Source of the DNA: Eremomyces bilateralis CBS 781.70
Lineage: Eukaryota; Ascomycota; Dothideomycetes; Eremomycetales; Eremomycetaceae
DNA: 64,000 bases
Direction: 5' to 3'
NCBI RefSeq assembly: GCF_010015585.1
Contig: NW_022985068.1
Location: 1,247,406 to 1,311,405, forward strand
The position numbers and the translations under genes were made by a program. The notes under the pieces are model-generated. The model saw nothing but the letters and a program-made list of their open reading frames with translations, ran no database searches and was not told the origin of the DNA. Numbering within the stretch: position 1 is the first letter of the stretch; each line of letters opens with the position of its first letter. Positions 35,553-47,400 of the stretch are shown here, piece by piece.

Positions 35553-37174
35553 TTATCGTTTGATGATGGTGACTGTCATGTGGTCAGTGGTGGGGTGCAG
35601 TCGGAGCCGACAGCCAACGATTCCTCGCTTTGCTGTCGCGGCTCAAATCCCATGATCACTTACTGATGTCTTCATCCGCTAGCTCGTGAGCCAAACCGAC
35701 ACGTTGGGGCTGATGCTTCACAGACTTCCCGTACACAATCGCCTGCTTGAATTGCTCCAGGATGCTTTTGTGAATCTGGCCGCACTGTTTCTATTGTCAA
35801 TCTCGGGCCTCTGCATTTGTGTAACCTGATGACATACGAAGTCTTCCACTGTGCAGGCGTTTGCACGCAGTACCACGGGTTCGGAGTAATCGGGCATCTT
35901 TCCCTTGGGCTTCGTGTAAACCCGGCGGAGATTGAGCATCTCCCACATCTGCTCGAGTAACTCGTCGACGTTCCATCCATGCTCGGAGCTGATGGGACAC
36001 GCGTGTGGGATCCGGTACAGGAGATCAAGCTCCTCAACGGAAATGGCATCGATCTTATTCAACGCATAAATGACGGGAATGTACGCTCTGCTCTTCGCTT
36101 CCAGGACGTCGATTAGGTCGTCAATTGTCGCATCGCACCGTATGGCAATGTCAGCGGAGTTGATCTTGTACTCCGACATCACCGCCTTGATCTCCTATTG
36201 CAAGTCAGTCATCACGAATGAGTCTAGAACGAGTAACGTACGTCATGGTCAATGTGGGTCAGCGGCACCGTGCTGGTAATTGCGAGGCCTCCCTTTTCCT
36301 TCTTTTTGAACGTGATGTTCGGCGGCTGCTTGTTGATTCGGATCCCAAAGCCCTCCAATTCGGTTTCGATGACACGTTTGTCGGTGAGCGGTTTGTTCAC
36401 ATCAAGGACGATGAAGATGAGATGGCAAGTCTTCGCAACCGCAATAACTTGACGACCTCGACCCTTACCGTCCTTCGCCCCCTGAATGATACCAGGCAGA
36501 TCCAGCATCTGAATCTTCGCACCGTTGTAGACAACTTGACCAGGTACGGTGGTAAGCTACGTTCCATCAGCAGAGTCCGGCTTGGCAATATAATTATCCA
36601 TACAGTTGTGAATTCATATGCCGCAGCTTCTGAATGTTGACCCGTCAAGCGACTCATAAGCGTACTTTTGCCCACGGACGGGAATCCGATAAATCCCCTG
36701 GAGTTCAGAGTTAACTTTTGAACTAGGTTAAGAAGACGGGGTTCCAACATACACGCTCGCCACACCAGTTCTTGCAACGTCGAATCCCACTACATGTCTA
36801 TCTTAGCTCTTGCACCCCGTTGAAGGACTTCAACATGACTTACCTCCACCTCCGCCACCTCCGCCACTAGGAGTGAGAAGTTCACGTTTTAATTTGGCAA
36901 GCTTCGCTTTGAGTTGTCCTGGAATTGATGTTAGCACGTTTGCGTTGCGGATGCAGAAGACGGTGGGCTGTCCATACCTAAATGATACGATGTCGACTTG
37001 TTCTTTTGAGTCCGAGCCATCTATTTCATTGTGAGTTCGAATGCTTCAGTTCTGTTCTCGGCAGGCGAAAATACCTCGGACTCAACATCTTTGATCTAGA
37101 TATGAGAATTAGCGATATGGATACAGGCCACAACACCAAGACTTCTCCCTTACCTTGTCCACAGTCGTCGACAT
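35553..37174 (-). CDS. RBG1: DRG1/RBG1 developmentally regulated GTP-binding protein
   Basis: Ten exons on the minus strand: 37174-37154, 37095-37075, 37020-36978, 36918-36844, 36789-36753, 36697-36604, 36556-36242, 36194-35838, 35784-35664 and 35572-35553. They join in frame to 367 residues, the family length. The OBG-HflX-type GTPase shows G1 GFPSVGKST (about 70-78), YEFTTLTTVPG, G3 DLPG, LNKIDAI (G4) and SSEHGW (G5). A C-terminal TGS domain follows, with [22 protein letters not shown] and [20 protein letters not shown]1/Rbg1 works with Tma46/DFRP1 on ribosomes to relieve stalling. The Gly run before the GTPase domain (SGGGGGGG) is typical. Nine introns of 47-91 nt make it far more intron-dense than its neighbours. 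An upstream site at 37564-37574 may link it to amino-acid control. Confidence 0.95.
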
Positions 37175-38096
37175 CTTGGCTATCTGTCTCTATCCGATAC
37201 GGAACTTTGATGAACTGGTTACAAGTTGGATCACGAATTTACTAGCAATAGCGATGGTTGTTCTGGATTTACGTGCAATATCAAAATTCGGAGGGGCAAC
37301 TTTGAGGCAATGACGATCTTTTGCGATTTCAAATCTTGTTGCCTCAGGCATAATTTATATTCATAAGGCACTAATATTTGTTGCCCGACACAACTTCACC
37401 AAGCCTTGCTCAGTTCTGCGCTACGTTTATCTGAGTGTCCATTTCTAGTGGCAAGCATTATACACATTAGAACATCTCAAGAGACATATGAACATATCAT
37501 ATAGGAGATGACGGGGACGCATCCCAAAAGTATCAAGACACATCCCACCGATGTGGAGACGTCTGACTCACGTGACGTTAACATGTGCTCTGATTGGTTC
37601 ATTTCAAAAAGAGAAAACTCATTCCCAATATACCGCCTGTTCATGTTCTAGGCACCCCATCCACTATTTTGGGCAATCCTCTCCACCTATTTTGGGCTTC
37701 TCAACGCCCGTCTTAGGCACTCCCACCGCCCTTCTGCAGTTTTTTCTAAACTGCCCCTTCCATTCCCTAACCACCAGAGCCCTAATATGAGGACAAATAC
37801 CTCTAATATTTCGGTATGTATTTTCTTAAATAGATCAATCAGAGCACCGGATTCCTATGTGACGTAAATAAGATGCACCTACCCGTTGGTGGGGTGTGTC
37901 TCGTCTATCCTGGCACTTCTTGGGATATGTCCCGATCATTTTCCTATGGTATTACACTAATAGGTCTGTATCTAGTATACATAGTATCGGTTGCCCGGTC
38001 TCTCGAATTTGTTCTATCGCCATTGATCTGCCGTCATCGATCTCTTTTGTATTGACATCGACGATACCAATATCCCTTCTCACTATGATCTATCAC
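37175..38096. other. Promoter region of DRG1 and 3' flank of the cysteine dioxygenase gene
   Basis: Both flanking genes lie on the minus strand. Only short frames are seen. A Gcn4/E-box composite is at 37564-37574 and a CCAAT box in reverse orientation (ATTGG) nearby at 37593-37597. The pyrimidine-rich 37620-37770 stretch carries a loosely repeated GGCACTCCC/ATTTTGGGC pattern. Confidence 0.4.
37564..37574 (-). promoter_or_regulatory. Overlapping Gcn4/CpcA-type and CACGTG sites
   Basis: TGACTCA (37564-37570), the consensus for the bZIP amino-acid starvation regulator Gcn4/CpcA, overlaps CACGTG (37569-37574), the E-box of Cbf1-type bHLH factors. It lies about 390 bp upstream of the DRG1 start. 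Sequence match only; no proof of use. Confidence 0.4.
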
Positions 38097-38859
38097 TTAA
38101 CGACCGCCTCCCCTCCCCGGATCCAGCTTCTGGCCAAGCTCGGAATACCAGTTACACAACATAACGTGGCTTGACTCCCCCGTATCTCGCTTGAAGATGT
38201 GACAGCCCTCTCGCTGCGCATTCGGAGGCGTGTACACTGCCGTTTGAATTAGCTCGTATTCTTCATGTCCTTTTCGCGCAACGAGGCCCGAAGAGGCATC
38301 ATGACCGTTCAAGACTTTAGGGAAGGAGAGAGGGGGAGACGCACGATGCAGTGAACAGGTGAATTCCTCCGGATCCATGTTCTGGATGCAATGAAGCCCG
38401 AGTTGATCGGACATGTACGTGACCTCGTTCTCGTGATACACGGTCTCCTGGAGGACTTGCAAGGGCTGTGGGCGCGGGTCTGGCCACGCAAATCGGGTCT
38501 CCTTCAGAGAGCCACGTAGAACTTTCATGATGCAATGGGCATTCGCGTGGTCGTGGATAGGGCTTTGCTGGCCGGGGCTCCAGACCAGGAGAAGCTAGGG
38601 GAGGTCAATATTTTGGTCATAAAATCCGAGGGGTCGGTCGGCTTACGAGATTGCTGTTCGCGTTGCCTTTGTCGACGAGATTGCGAGTGTAGGCTCTACT
38701 CTTGTCGCCGAGTGCGTACTGCTTCCATTCGGATTCATCTGAGATGTATTTCTCCATTACGCCAATTAGTTCCTTCGGGTCAACCCCTTCGGAATTGATG
38801 CCAGCATCTGGCCCAAGGACTCTATTGAGATCTGCAACCAGGGTATGGAAGTGGTCCAT
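38097..38859 (-). CDS. CDO1: Cysteine dioxygenase
   Basis: Three exons on the minus strand (38859-38647, 38594-38345, 38236-38097) with introns of 52 and 108 nt give 200 residues, the normal length. The enzyme is a cupin-fold iron protein that oxidises L-cysteine to cysteine sulfinate in the cytosol. The iron ligands are visible: His85 and His87 in SPIHDHANAHC, and His139 in LGLHCIQN. The Cys-Tyr crosslink pair is Cys92 and Tyr156 (LHLYTPPNAQREGCHIF). Tyr156 is restored only when the third exon is joined, which confirms the second intron. The N-terminus (MDHFHTLVADLNRVLGPDAG) is typical. Two CACGTG motifs lie in the shared upstream region toward the DUF1349 gene. Confidence 0.95.
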
Positions 38860-39691
38860 ATTGAATATTCGGTTCAGATGCTGTACGGCTGTCTTCAGAC
38901 GTGGCTAGATTGTTCCTGTGGGTGAGGAAATCCAGCTCAAAATGATCATACGTGGCTGCAAAGAAGATATACAATACGTCCAAAGTCGGATGGATATTTA
39001 TACCCAATTCCCAACAGAAGGCCGCCACTTCTGTCTACGGACACCGGTCAAGTGACGTATCCAACCTTTTTCGATAAAAGTCGTTCGCTGCGCCTGACAA
39101 CGAATTTGGATCATGTCGGGCTACCGTTTGTAAAGCCTTTGACGATCTTTGGATGAGTAGAACAAACCAATGTAGTACTAACAAGGCATACGTCGCGGAT
39201 TGGGTGGTCAACCATACGTTCCGGTGCCATAAATCGGCCAACGCAATCCGATGGACGATGCAACCAACGTCTCCGACAATCCAGAGTCCACATCTTTCCA
39301 AAGTCCACATGTCTGCTCCATGCTCGAACGAAAGGTGTCCTTCTAAAGGTGTCATTTTTAAGATGTCATATTTTCATGTTAGTTGCATGTACACGGGCTT
39401 TCTTAGGCCTTCTTAAGAGTCACATGAAGCTTTAGGAAGGTGAATTAAAAACAAATATGTCGATCGGGTTACATACGCATCATCACGACACGTGGAGGAT
39501 ACTTAATATTGAGAGGAGAGAAAACGAATAAGTATTTAATCGTCCTACACGTGAACCATCAGCTGTACTTTCCTTAAGGTTATCATTGAGATTGTCAAGC
39601 ATCCCGCATCACACAAGCTTTCGTTCGCCGTTGGAATCAAACCGTTGGCGACCTTCCCCTCAAACCTCAGATATCACCAACGCAAGCCACC
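38860..39691. promoter_or_regulatory. Divergent region between cysteine dioxygenase and the DUF1349 gene, with two CACGTG motifs
   Basis: The two start codons point away from each other across 832 bp. CACGTG occurs at 39489-39494 and 39548-39553, 54 bp apart between ends, 140-200 bp upstream of the DUF1349 ATG. bHLH factors of the Cbf1 type, which govern sulfur metabolism in yeast, bind this hexamer. Minus-strand frames in 39035-39355 look unsupported. Confidence 0.4.
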
Positions 39692-40288
39692 ATGCAGTTC
39701 AACCTCATCAACGGACCACCAGACGCCACGGCCCCAAAATCGCCTCTCTCCGAGCCTTTCACTCTGACTGCGCTGCCAGACACCGACGTCTGGCGCACAC
39801 CAGCCTCTGCCGGTGGTCGCGATAGCTTCGACGGCACGATCCTCGCCACTGAACTTCCCCTGAAATCCTTCCAACGAGCCCAGGTCACCGTGTCCGCCGA
39901 CTGGAAGTCGCAGTACGCGCAGGCCGGGCTGATCTTCTACGACCCGTCTTCGCACCGTCCATGGATCAAAGCTGGGATCGAATTTAAGGACGGCGCGACC
40001 TTCGCGTCGGTGGTCGCGGCGAACCCGTACTCCGACTGGAGTTTGCTGCCTTGGGGGGAGAAGAGCGTGACGATTGAGTTTGAGAAGGTGCATGGGGCGC
40101 TGTGGGTTTACGGGCGCAAAGCTGAGGGGGAGAAGATCCCGATGAGAGAGACTACTTGGGCGTTTGAAAACGAGGACGCAAACATTGCGGTGGGAGTGTT
40201 GGTGGCAATGCCAAAAGGAGAGGATGGGGTGGAGAATGGTGGACAGTTGGATGTTCGGTTTGAGAATTTCACGATCGAGACTGCGTGA
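39692..40288 (+). CDS. DUF1349 concanavalin-A-like protein
   Basis: A single exon of 198 codons from the ATG after a CCAC context to TGA at 40286-40288. The sequence follows the DUF1349 family (a beta-sandwich of the ConA-like lectin/glucanase fold): LSEPFTLTALPDTDVWRTP, then FQRAQVTVSADWKSQYAQAGLIF, IKAGIEFKDGATFASVV and SDWSLLPW, and a C-terminal VGVLVAMP and LDVRFENFTIE strand pair. Yeast YEE/regulation-of-enolase-1-like relatives belong to the same family, whose biochemical role is unsettled. There is no signal peptide, so it is probably cytosolic. C/G-ending codons match the other intact genes. Confidence 0.92.
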   Translation: MQFNLINGPPDATAPKSPLSEPFTLTALPDTDVWRTPASAGGRDSFDGTILATELPLKSFQRAQVTVSADWKSQYAQAGLIFYDPSSHRPWIKAGIEFKDGATFASVVAANPYSDWSLLPWGEKSVTIEFEKVHGALWVYGRKAEGEKIPMRETTWAFENEDANIAVGVLVAMPKGEDGVENGGQLDVRFENFTIETA

Positions 40289-40919
40289 GATGCTGAGGTT
40301 TTCTATACCAACATCTCACAAAATACGACATCTTAGCGAGCCTTAGTTTTCCAATATAAACTTGCCTTGCTCCATTGTTCGGTTCAGATCCCAAATTTGG
40401 TGGATTGCGGTCATAGTGTGCGATCTGTCTTGAGCAGTTGAGCAGCAGTTCGATATGGGACCAGCCGCCGCTTGATAGGGGAAAGATGTATCCCGTATGT
40501 TTTGACTTTTGAGAGGATGTTTCTTGGAAAAGATAGGGTTAGAATTTCGATGTAGCACGATCTAATTATACCTAATCTGTATGGCAAGGTCGAAGGCCCT
40601 TGTCGCGGTGACGCCCCTTTCGCAAGGATGCATGAGATTCTACTTGTGGAGCCATTAACTGCCATTGACTTGATATCCAAACTTCAACCTTCTCAACTGC
40701 CAACGTCAACAGCCTGCAACTTTGTCGTTTCTTTCGCTTCTTTCCACAAACTTCATACGCACCTTTTCTCCTCTTCTCGGATACAGTACAAATCTTCAAC
40801 TCCCGACGTTGATAGAAACCCTGTCCTCCAAACGAGACATGCGGCGCTTCCCCCGTCAACCGTCGATATAAACGTCATCATCCTTCCACCCCATCCTCGT
40901 CCCGCCGTCGCAAACCCCG
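40289..40919. other. Intergenic region upstream of the GT90 gene
   Basis: About 630 bp. The second half (40670-40915) is C/T-rich, as expected for a 5' leader. No other feature seen. Confidence 0.4.
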
Positions 40920-43900
40920 ATGCGCTCCACGCTCCACCGTCTCTCGCAGCATGTCTCACCGCATCGAACCCCCTTCGCCATCGCCACCCTAATCGTCCTC
41001 TCCGCCTTTTCTGCCCTCGCGACGCCGACTCGCCATTCGCTCTTCATCTCCGCCCTCTCCTGGGCCCTGGTGTGCGCAGTATACATCTCGCAGGCGGGAC
41101 TGGGGTGGCGGTCGCAGGATGGCGGTGGAAAGAGCCGGAGGTTCGCGGGAGTGGCCGGGGGTTTGTTTGCGTTGTCGGGCGTATGTGAAGCGACGTCAAG
41201 GGATGCGGAGGCTTTGTGGTGGACGAAGGTCGGTATCTCGTCGGCTCTACCGGTAGCGATACAATACTGACGGGCCGTTAGTCTCTCCTCCCCATGATTG
41301 TATATTTGGCCTACGCGCTGGACATCAAACTGGACGCTTCCCTGGCCCATGTCGATACCGGATCCAAACCAGATGGAAATATTTCGAGGACCCCTCCAGC
41401 GCTGCTGATCACCGCGACGGTTTCCGCTCTCATCGCACTGAGCGGTCGGTATACTCTCCCTTCGTCCACGGCACTGGGTTTGTGCGGCGCGTTGCTGCAA
41501 GGATGTTCATTCGTCTTGCTGGATATGGCGATCAAGAGTGCGGATATCGATTTCTATGACATGGGTGGATTCGTCATGGCGAATGGGTCCCGTCGAGCTC
41601 TGAATGCAGGCAAAGAAGGCATTTCATACAAAGGAGTCTGCCGCGATGTTGCCGGGGCGATCGCATTCATTTCTGCGCTCGCGGCCGCATCGTTTGAAAG
41701 TTTTCGGCTGGACAACGGAGTGAGCGTGTTGCGGTATTGGAAGTTCGGCTGGCGTTTATCAGAAGCGCATGAGAACTGGGACACGAGATCGGTTCCCTTT
41801 CTCGTGTTGACAGATGTTGTCCGGAATCTTCTGGTTCTATATATGGTACGTATATGTCGTTTTGGTCCTGTTCGCGACATTCATGTGTCGTGGTTTGTCT
41901 CTTTCTGTCTTTGACTTTCTTCTTTCTTCTATTTCTTTCTACGACCCGATCCCCATCCATTTAGTCATACGTAGGACATATGCACTATTACAACCATGGC
42001 ACATCTCTATCGAGGGTCACCCGTTATCCTCCTAGATTGGGAATCCCATACTGACATCCCCCCTCAGGTCCAAAGACGCGGTCCCCTATCGTTGAGCTTC
42101 TATGTCTTGTTTGCGATTGTTGTCGCATTCTTGCTCACAGGAATTACTCTCACCAGCGGTTGGTTTGCAGTCCTGTTCTCATTCACATCAATGCTCTTTT
42201 TCAAAGAGCCTCATCCGATGATGCCGTCGGTCGCCATGCCACCACACATGCGGAGCATCAAACGAGCGGTGATCCTTGTGTCCATCATTTCATTCGTGTT
42301 CTGGACAGTAAGATTTTTGCCGGACTCTCCTCACCCGGCCTACACGGGCCTGGGCCTATTTGGCCCTCCCGCTGAAATGGCACCCAGGGAGCTCGGATCA
42401 ATGACCACACATCCCATCGAGCAATTAATGGACGATGCACAGGACCAGTTCCAGGCAATTCTGGTGGGACAGTCAGAAACGCTTGAACAAGTAGTCGCAG
42501 AGTACCGGAGAAGATACAAAATGCACCCCCCTCCTAATTTCGACCGTTGGTATGAATTTGCGAAGCGACACGATGTTCAATTGGTGGACGAGTTCGACAA
42601 CATATACGACGCACTCCTTCCGTTCTGGGCCCTTCCACCGTCCGTTATCCGGAACCGAACGGCCGAGGCCCTTGGCTACGAGGGGAACGCTCTAATCCAC
42701 GTGGCGATCCGTAAGGGATACGTAGTGAAGATCACAGGCGGTGAAGCTTGGTTTCGAGGGGCACTGTTGGGCATGTTAAAGGATATCGTCGAGTTCGTTC
42801 CCGACATGGACTTGGCGTTGAACATCCACGACGAACCACGCGTGATCATCGCGCACGACGAACTCAGCCAGATGGTCGAGTTCGCGAAGTCGAAAGCTAT
42901 CCCGCAAGCCTTCCAGACCAAAGAACCGGTCAAGAGGTTTTCTCCGCGTCCCGCCAACCTGGGCGACGGTCGACGGATCAAGCCCGTCACGACCAGCCGC
43001 TTCAACCACTTCGCGCACCAAGACACCTGGACGCACAGCCGACTCTCCTGTCCGCCCGACAGCCCCGCACGCTCCTTCCACGAGACCACCGACAACCTCA
43101 CCGCCTGGGCCGTCACCCCCCTCGGCTTAATCTATAACCACACGGCATTCAGCGACATCTGTAACTCCCCCTCTTTCGCCTCCACGCACGGCTTCTTCCA
43201 GCGCCCCAACGCCTTCAACCTCATCATGGACCTCGTCCCCATCTTCTCCCAGTCCAAGGTCTCCTCCTTCAGCGATATCGTCTACCCCTCCCCCTGGTAC
43301 TGGGCCGACCACACCCCCTACAACCCCGCCGCCGACATCCCCTGGGCCCAGAAAAACCACACCCTCTACTGGCGCGGCTCCTCCACCGGCGGCTTCTCCC
43401 GCGACGGCGGCTGGCGCCGCCAACACCGCCAACGTCTCGTCCGCATCCTCAACGCCCCCTCCAACGCCACCGTCCTCCTTTCCCAACCTCAACCACCTCC
43501 TTACACCAGCCACCCCGACATCTTCCGTCCCACTAACCTCCCCCCCACCGACATCGCCCCCCACATCAACGTCCACTTCACCGGCCTCGGCCAATGCGAC
43601 GCGGGCGACTGCGCGGCACAGCGCGAGTTCTTCCACATCGACCCGCCCGCGCGGTTCGAGGAGGCATACCACGCGCGCCACCTGCTCGACATGGACGGCA
43701 ACGCGTTCAGCGGGCGGTTCTACGCGTTCCTGCGCTCGCACAGCGCGGTGCTGAAGATGGCGGTGTTTCGGGAGTGGCACGACGTGTGGGTGCGGCCGTG
43801 GGTGCATTTCGTGCCGGTGAGTTTGCGGGGGGGAGAGGTGATGGAGGTGGTGCGGTGGATGAGGGGGGAGGATGGGAAAATGAGAGAGATGGCGGAGGAA

Positions 43901-44023
43901 GGGCGGGAGTGGGCGGGGAAGGCGCTTAGGAGGAGGGATATGGAGGCGTGGTTGTTGAGATTGTTGTTGGAGTATGGGCGGTTGGTGGATGAGGAGCGGG
44001 GGAGGATTGGGTTTAGTTTGTAG
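40920..44023 (+). CDS. GT90 (CAP10-like) glycosyltransferase with multi-pass membrane N-terminus
   Basis: Three exons, 40920-41228, 41282-41845 and 41975-44023, give 973 residues in frame. The first ~380 residues contain about nine or ten hydrophobic segments (for example IATLIVLSAFSALA, LVCAVYISQAGL, FVLFAIVV-like YVLFAIVVAFLLTGITL). The C-terminal ~550 residues are the CAP10/GT90 domain: YKMHPPPNFDRWYEFAK, NLTAWAVTPLGLI, DIVYPSPWYWAD, LYWRGSSTGGF, then HLLDMDGNAFSGRFYAFLRS and VFREWHDVWVRPWVHFVPVS. GT90 includes the Cryptococcus capsule protein Cap10 and the xylosyltransferase Cxt1, which act in the Golgi lumen. Substrate here is unknown. The first intron has an unusual GTCGGT donor but a clear CTGAC branch. 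The second acceptor was placed at 41974 because the nearer TTAG leads to a stop. Confidence 0.9.
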
Positions 44024-44490
44024 ACGGGTATTGGCGTTGGGGTTGGGATTGCCTTAGAGAAGGTATTGATGAATCGGCGCGGTCATGCTTGGGTTGACCG
44101 CAGCTTGTATATTAACACCAACACAGAACACTGCCGATAGCACTTTTCATGAGTCAAAAGCAAAAGCAATATGAAGACCAAAATTCGTTCACGTGAGTGA
44201 TACATAATTTACTTTATCGTGACCGACAGACAGTGAGCGACCAATGCGCCTCCACTGCCATGCGTGCGCTATCAACATCAAACAAACCCGACGATTGAAT
44301 CTCGTATCGGTGTCCGGTCCCAGAACATAGAAGAGTGCGTCCAGTTCGTTCATAATTCTCCCCAAGGGGCGCGCGTGCGTGTACAACCGCACTTCTCCCT
44401 CCCGTCATTCATCAGGCGATCAACCGCCCCCCTTGACCTTCACGCTCAAACAAGATGGATTTATACACAACGTCAAACATCCCTCCACTC
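44024..44490. other. Convergent intergenic region
   Basis: 467 bp between the stop codons of the GT90 and Hos4-like genes. It contains an isolated palindrome TCACGTGA at 44189-44196. The C-rich 44440-44620 tract runs into the 3' end of the Hos4-like gene. Confidence 0.5.
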
Positions 44491-47400
44491 TCATCCCCCC
44501 GGCGTACCACCCCTCACCGCCTTCACCCCCACCCCCACCCCATCCCTCCGAATCCGCTCCACCAAACTCAACCCCCTCCCGCCCCCCTTAAACCGCGAAT
44601 GTCCCTGCACGAACCGCCCCCCAATACCCTCCGCCCCATCGCCCAGCAACATCCTTTTCTCCCGCTTCCCCACCCGCAGATCCCGCCACTCCGGCCGCCG
44701 ATCCAGCTCTGCGAGGAGCGGCGCGAGCGGCACCCAGGAAAGGAGGTCGCGTGAGCCCATGGCACGGAAAGCGTGTGTGGTGGCGGCGATGCGGGCGCGT
44801 TCGGCGGAGAGGGTCGAGGTCGGGGAGGAGGCGTCGGTGTGCGTGGTGGTGGAGAGGGTGTGGATCGGGTAGCCGAGGAGCCAGGTGTCGATGTGGGCGG
44901 GAGTGACGGGCCGGGTTTCCCAGCGGAGATCGCGGAGCGCGGGTTTGGTGTCGTCGTTGGTGTCCCCGTTGGTGTCCCCGTTGGTGTCTCCCTTGGTGTC
45001 TCCGTTGGTTTCTCCGTTGGTGACTCCTTTGGTAGTCGTAGACGTCCGAACCGCCGCAGCGCCCGTCCTCGTCCCATTGACCTGCACCGGCTCCTCCTCC
45101 GCCCAATTCTCCACCGCCCCCACATCCAACTCCGGCAGCCCCAACAACCCTACTACCTGCCAATTCATCACCCACCGCTCCTCCCGCCGCTCCGTCGCCA
45201 CCCCCGCGTCGATCTCCCGCAACGGCACTGTGTAGATCGGCAGGAACTGATCTGCCACCCCCAGCTCCGCCATCGTGCTGCGCACTGGCCGCTGCCGCCC
45301 GTGCCGCATCGCGTGCGCGATCGACGTCGGGAGGGACGCGAGGAGCGCCGCCCGCTCCGCGACGCGGCGCGCCGCTTCTTCGGCTTCGGCAGCGCGCTGG
45401 GCGGCCAATGCGGCGGCGGCGGCGGCGGCTTCCTCGGCTTGGCGGCGGCGTTCGCGCTCGGCAGCCGCCTCGGCCTCCTGGCGCTGGCGCTCCTGCTCGG
45501 CGAGGTATTCGGCTTCTTGGCGCTGGCGTTCCGCTTCGGCGGCTTCGGCTTCCTTGCGCTGGCGATCGAGACGCTCCTGCTCGACGCGGCGGGCTTCTTT
45601 CTCTTTCTCCTGGGCTTCGCGGACGAGACGATCGTGCTCTTCCTGCGCTTTGCGTTCTTTCTCCTTTTCGGCCTGCTTCTCCCTCTCCTTCTCTGCTTTC
45701 GCGGCGGCGTCGTCGCTGTCGTCGTCGGGTTTCGGGTCTTTCGGCGAGCGGGGTTTGTCTGTGTGTTTGCCCTTGGCTCTCTCGTCCTTTTCTCTCTGCT
45801 CAGCGGATTTTGATGACAGCTCGCGATCCCGCTCGCGGTGCTTCTTCTTCTCATCTTTTCTGTCTCGTGCGGGCGATGCCGATCGTCTCCGGGTCGACGC
45901 GGGCGAGGAGGTGCGCACGCTGTCGTCGCCGTGCGACAGCGCTCGTTCCTTCTTCACCGTTACTTTGAGGGATCCTCCCCGCTCGCGACGTCGTTCCTTG
46001 GCTTCCTTCAACCTTTCCCGGTCGGACTTCTCCGTCTTCGCCCCGCTCGCTGATCGCTGTTTGAGTTTCATGTGCGCTTTCGAATCCCCGCTCTCGTCGT
46101 CGTCATCATCTTCCACGACGCGTCGACGACGTCCCGGTAAGCTGTCGCGAGGTGATGGGAGGTCCCTTCCGAGCGTCGAGGGGCCGGTTTTGAGTTTGAC
46201 GATGTTGCGATGCGGTTCGTCGGTGGAACGGATCCGGTGCTTCTCCGACTTCTCGCCCGACAAGGACGAAGACGGATGCTTCTCCGGTTTTCGTTGCCTG
46301 GTGATGAGAAGCGGAGACGACTGCTCGTGAGTGGTTCGCGCAATCTTGGTTCTCCTCGGACTCTCAGGGGAGGATGACTGCTGCACACGTTTCTTGCCCT
46401 TGGATGGCGCCGCGTCGTCCCGTGCGGAACGAGAGCCTTTGTATTGTTCGTACCTCTCCTTCAACAATTCCACCTCCAGCGCCCATTTCGGTCCGCGCCG
46501 TTCCTCGGCCACCTCCCAGTATGTCTTCCCGGCCTTGGTGCGACGCGTCGGGTCGAATCCGTCCTGATCCAACAGCAAGCGCAAGATGTCGACGTTTCCT
46601 CGGCCGATGGCGGTCAACATGGGGGTGTCCGAATGCGTGGCGGGGTCCGGGTCCTTCTGTTTGAGGGACAACACGGCCAGGATGAGGTTCAGCACAGTTT
46701 CATGTCCGCCTCGCGCCGCAGCGACTGCACACGATGTGTCCGGGTTGACGGAGTTCATAATCTGGTTCACGGCGACGGCGTCTCCGCGACCGGCATATTT
46801 TTTCAGGTTCTCGGGGTTGGATTGAATGTATAGGAGGTCATGTCGTTTCGTGGGATCCTCGAGTGACACGGGTAACGGCGCACGAGTCGAACTGTCGGTG
46901 TCTTCGTCAACGGCGTGGTCTCGTAACGCTTTATCGAGGATGGCCTTGATCGCATCGTAGTCTTCGATGTCGTCTTTGTTGTCTTCGAGGAAATCCATCG
47001 CGCGCTGGCCATTGGAGTTGGAATGATGCGGATTCACTCCGTGTTTGAGGAGGATGCGCACCACATCCAGTTCACCGTTCGTTACGGCATCGATGAGTGG
47101 GGTGTCGCCTTGGTCGTCCTGGACGTCGGGACGACAGCCCTGCTTGATGAGATATGCGACAACGCCAGCGTGACCTTTCAATGACGCCTTTTGCAGCGGT
47201 GCGATGCCCGCGTAATCAGGTTGGTTCAACTCGTCCGGCGATTGTTCATAGGCCTGCTTGACCGCCTCGAGATCGCCCTTTTCAGCGGCCTTCCCTAGCT
47301 TTGTGGTGCCGTATCGATCGACGTTCTTCTTGACGTGTGGGGCGGTGGTGCGCGCTGGCGAAGTGAGCGAGCGCTCTTGGGTGGATCGCTTGTAACGCAT

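Noticed and set aside
43127-43807. Minus-strand frame of 226 codons, Val/Gly/Glu-rich
   Set aside because: Antisense shadow of the C-rich coding part of the GT90 gene.
44773-46330. Two long plus-strand open frames (346 and 351 codons)
   Set aside because: They lie antisense to the coiled-coil part of the Hos4-like gene; they consist of Ala/Arg/Ser/Leu-rich sequence produced by GC-rich codons and have no independent motif.
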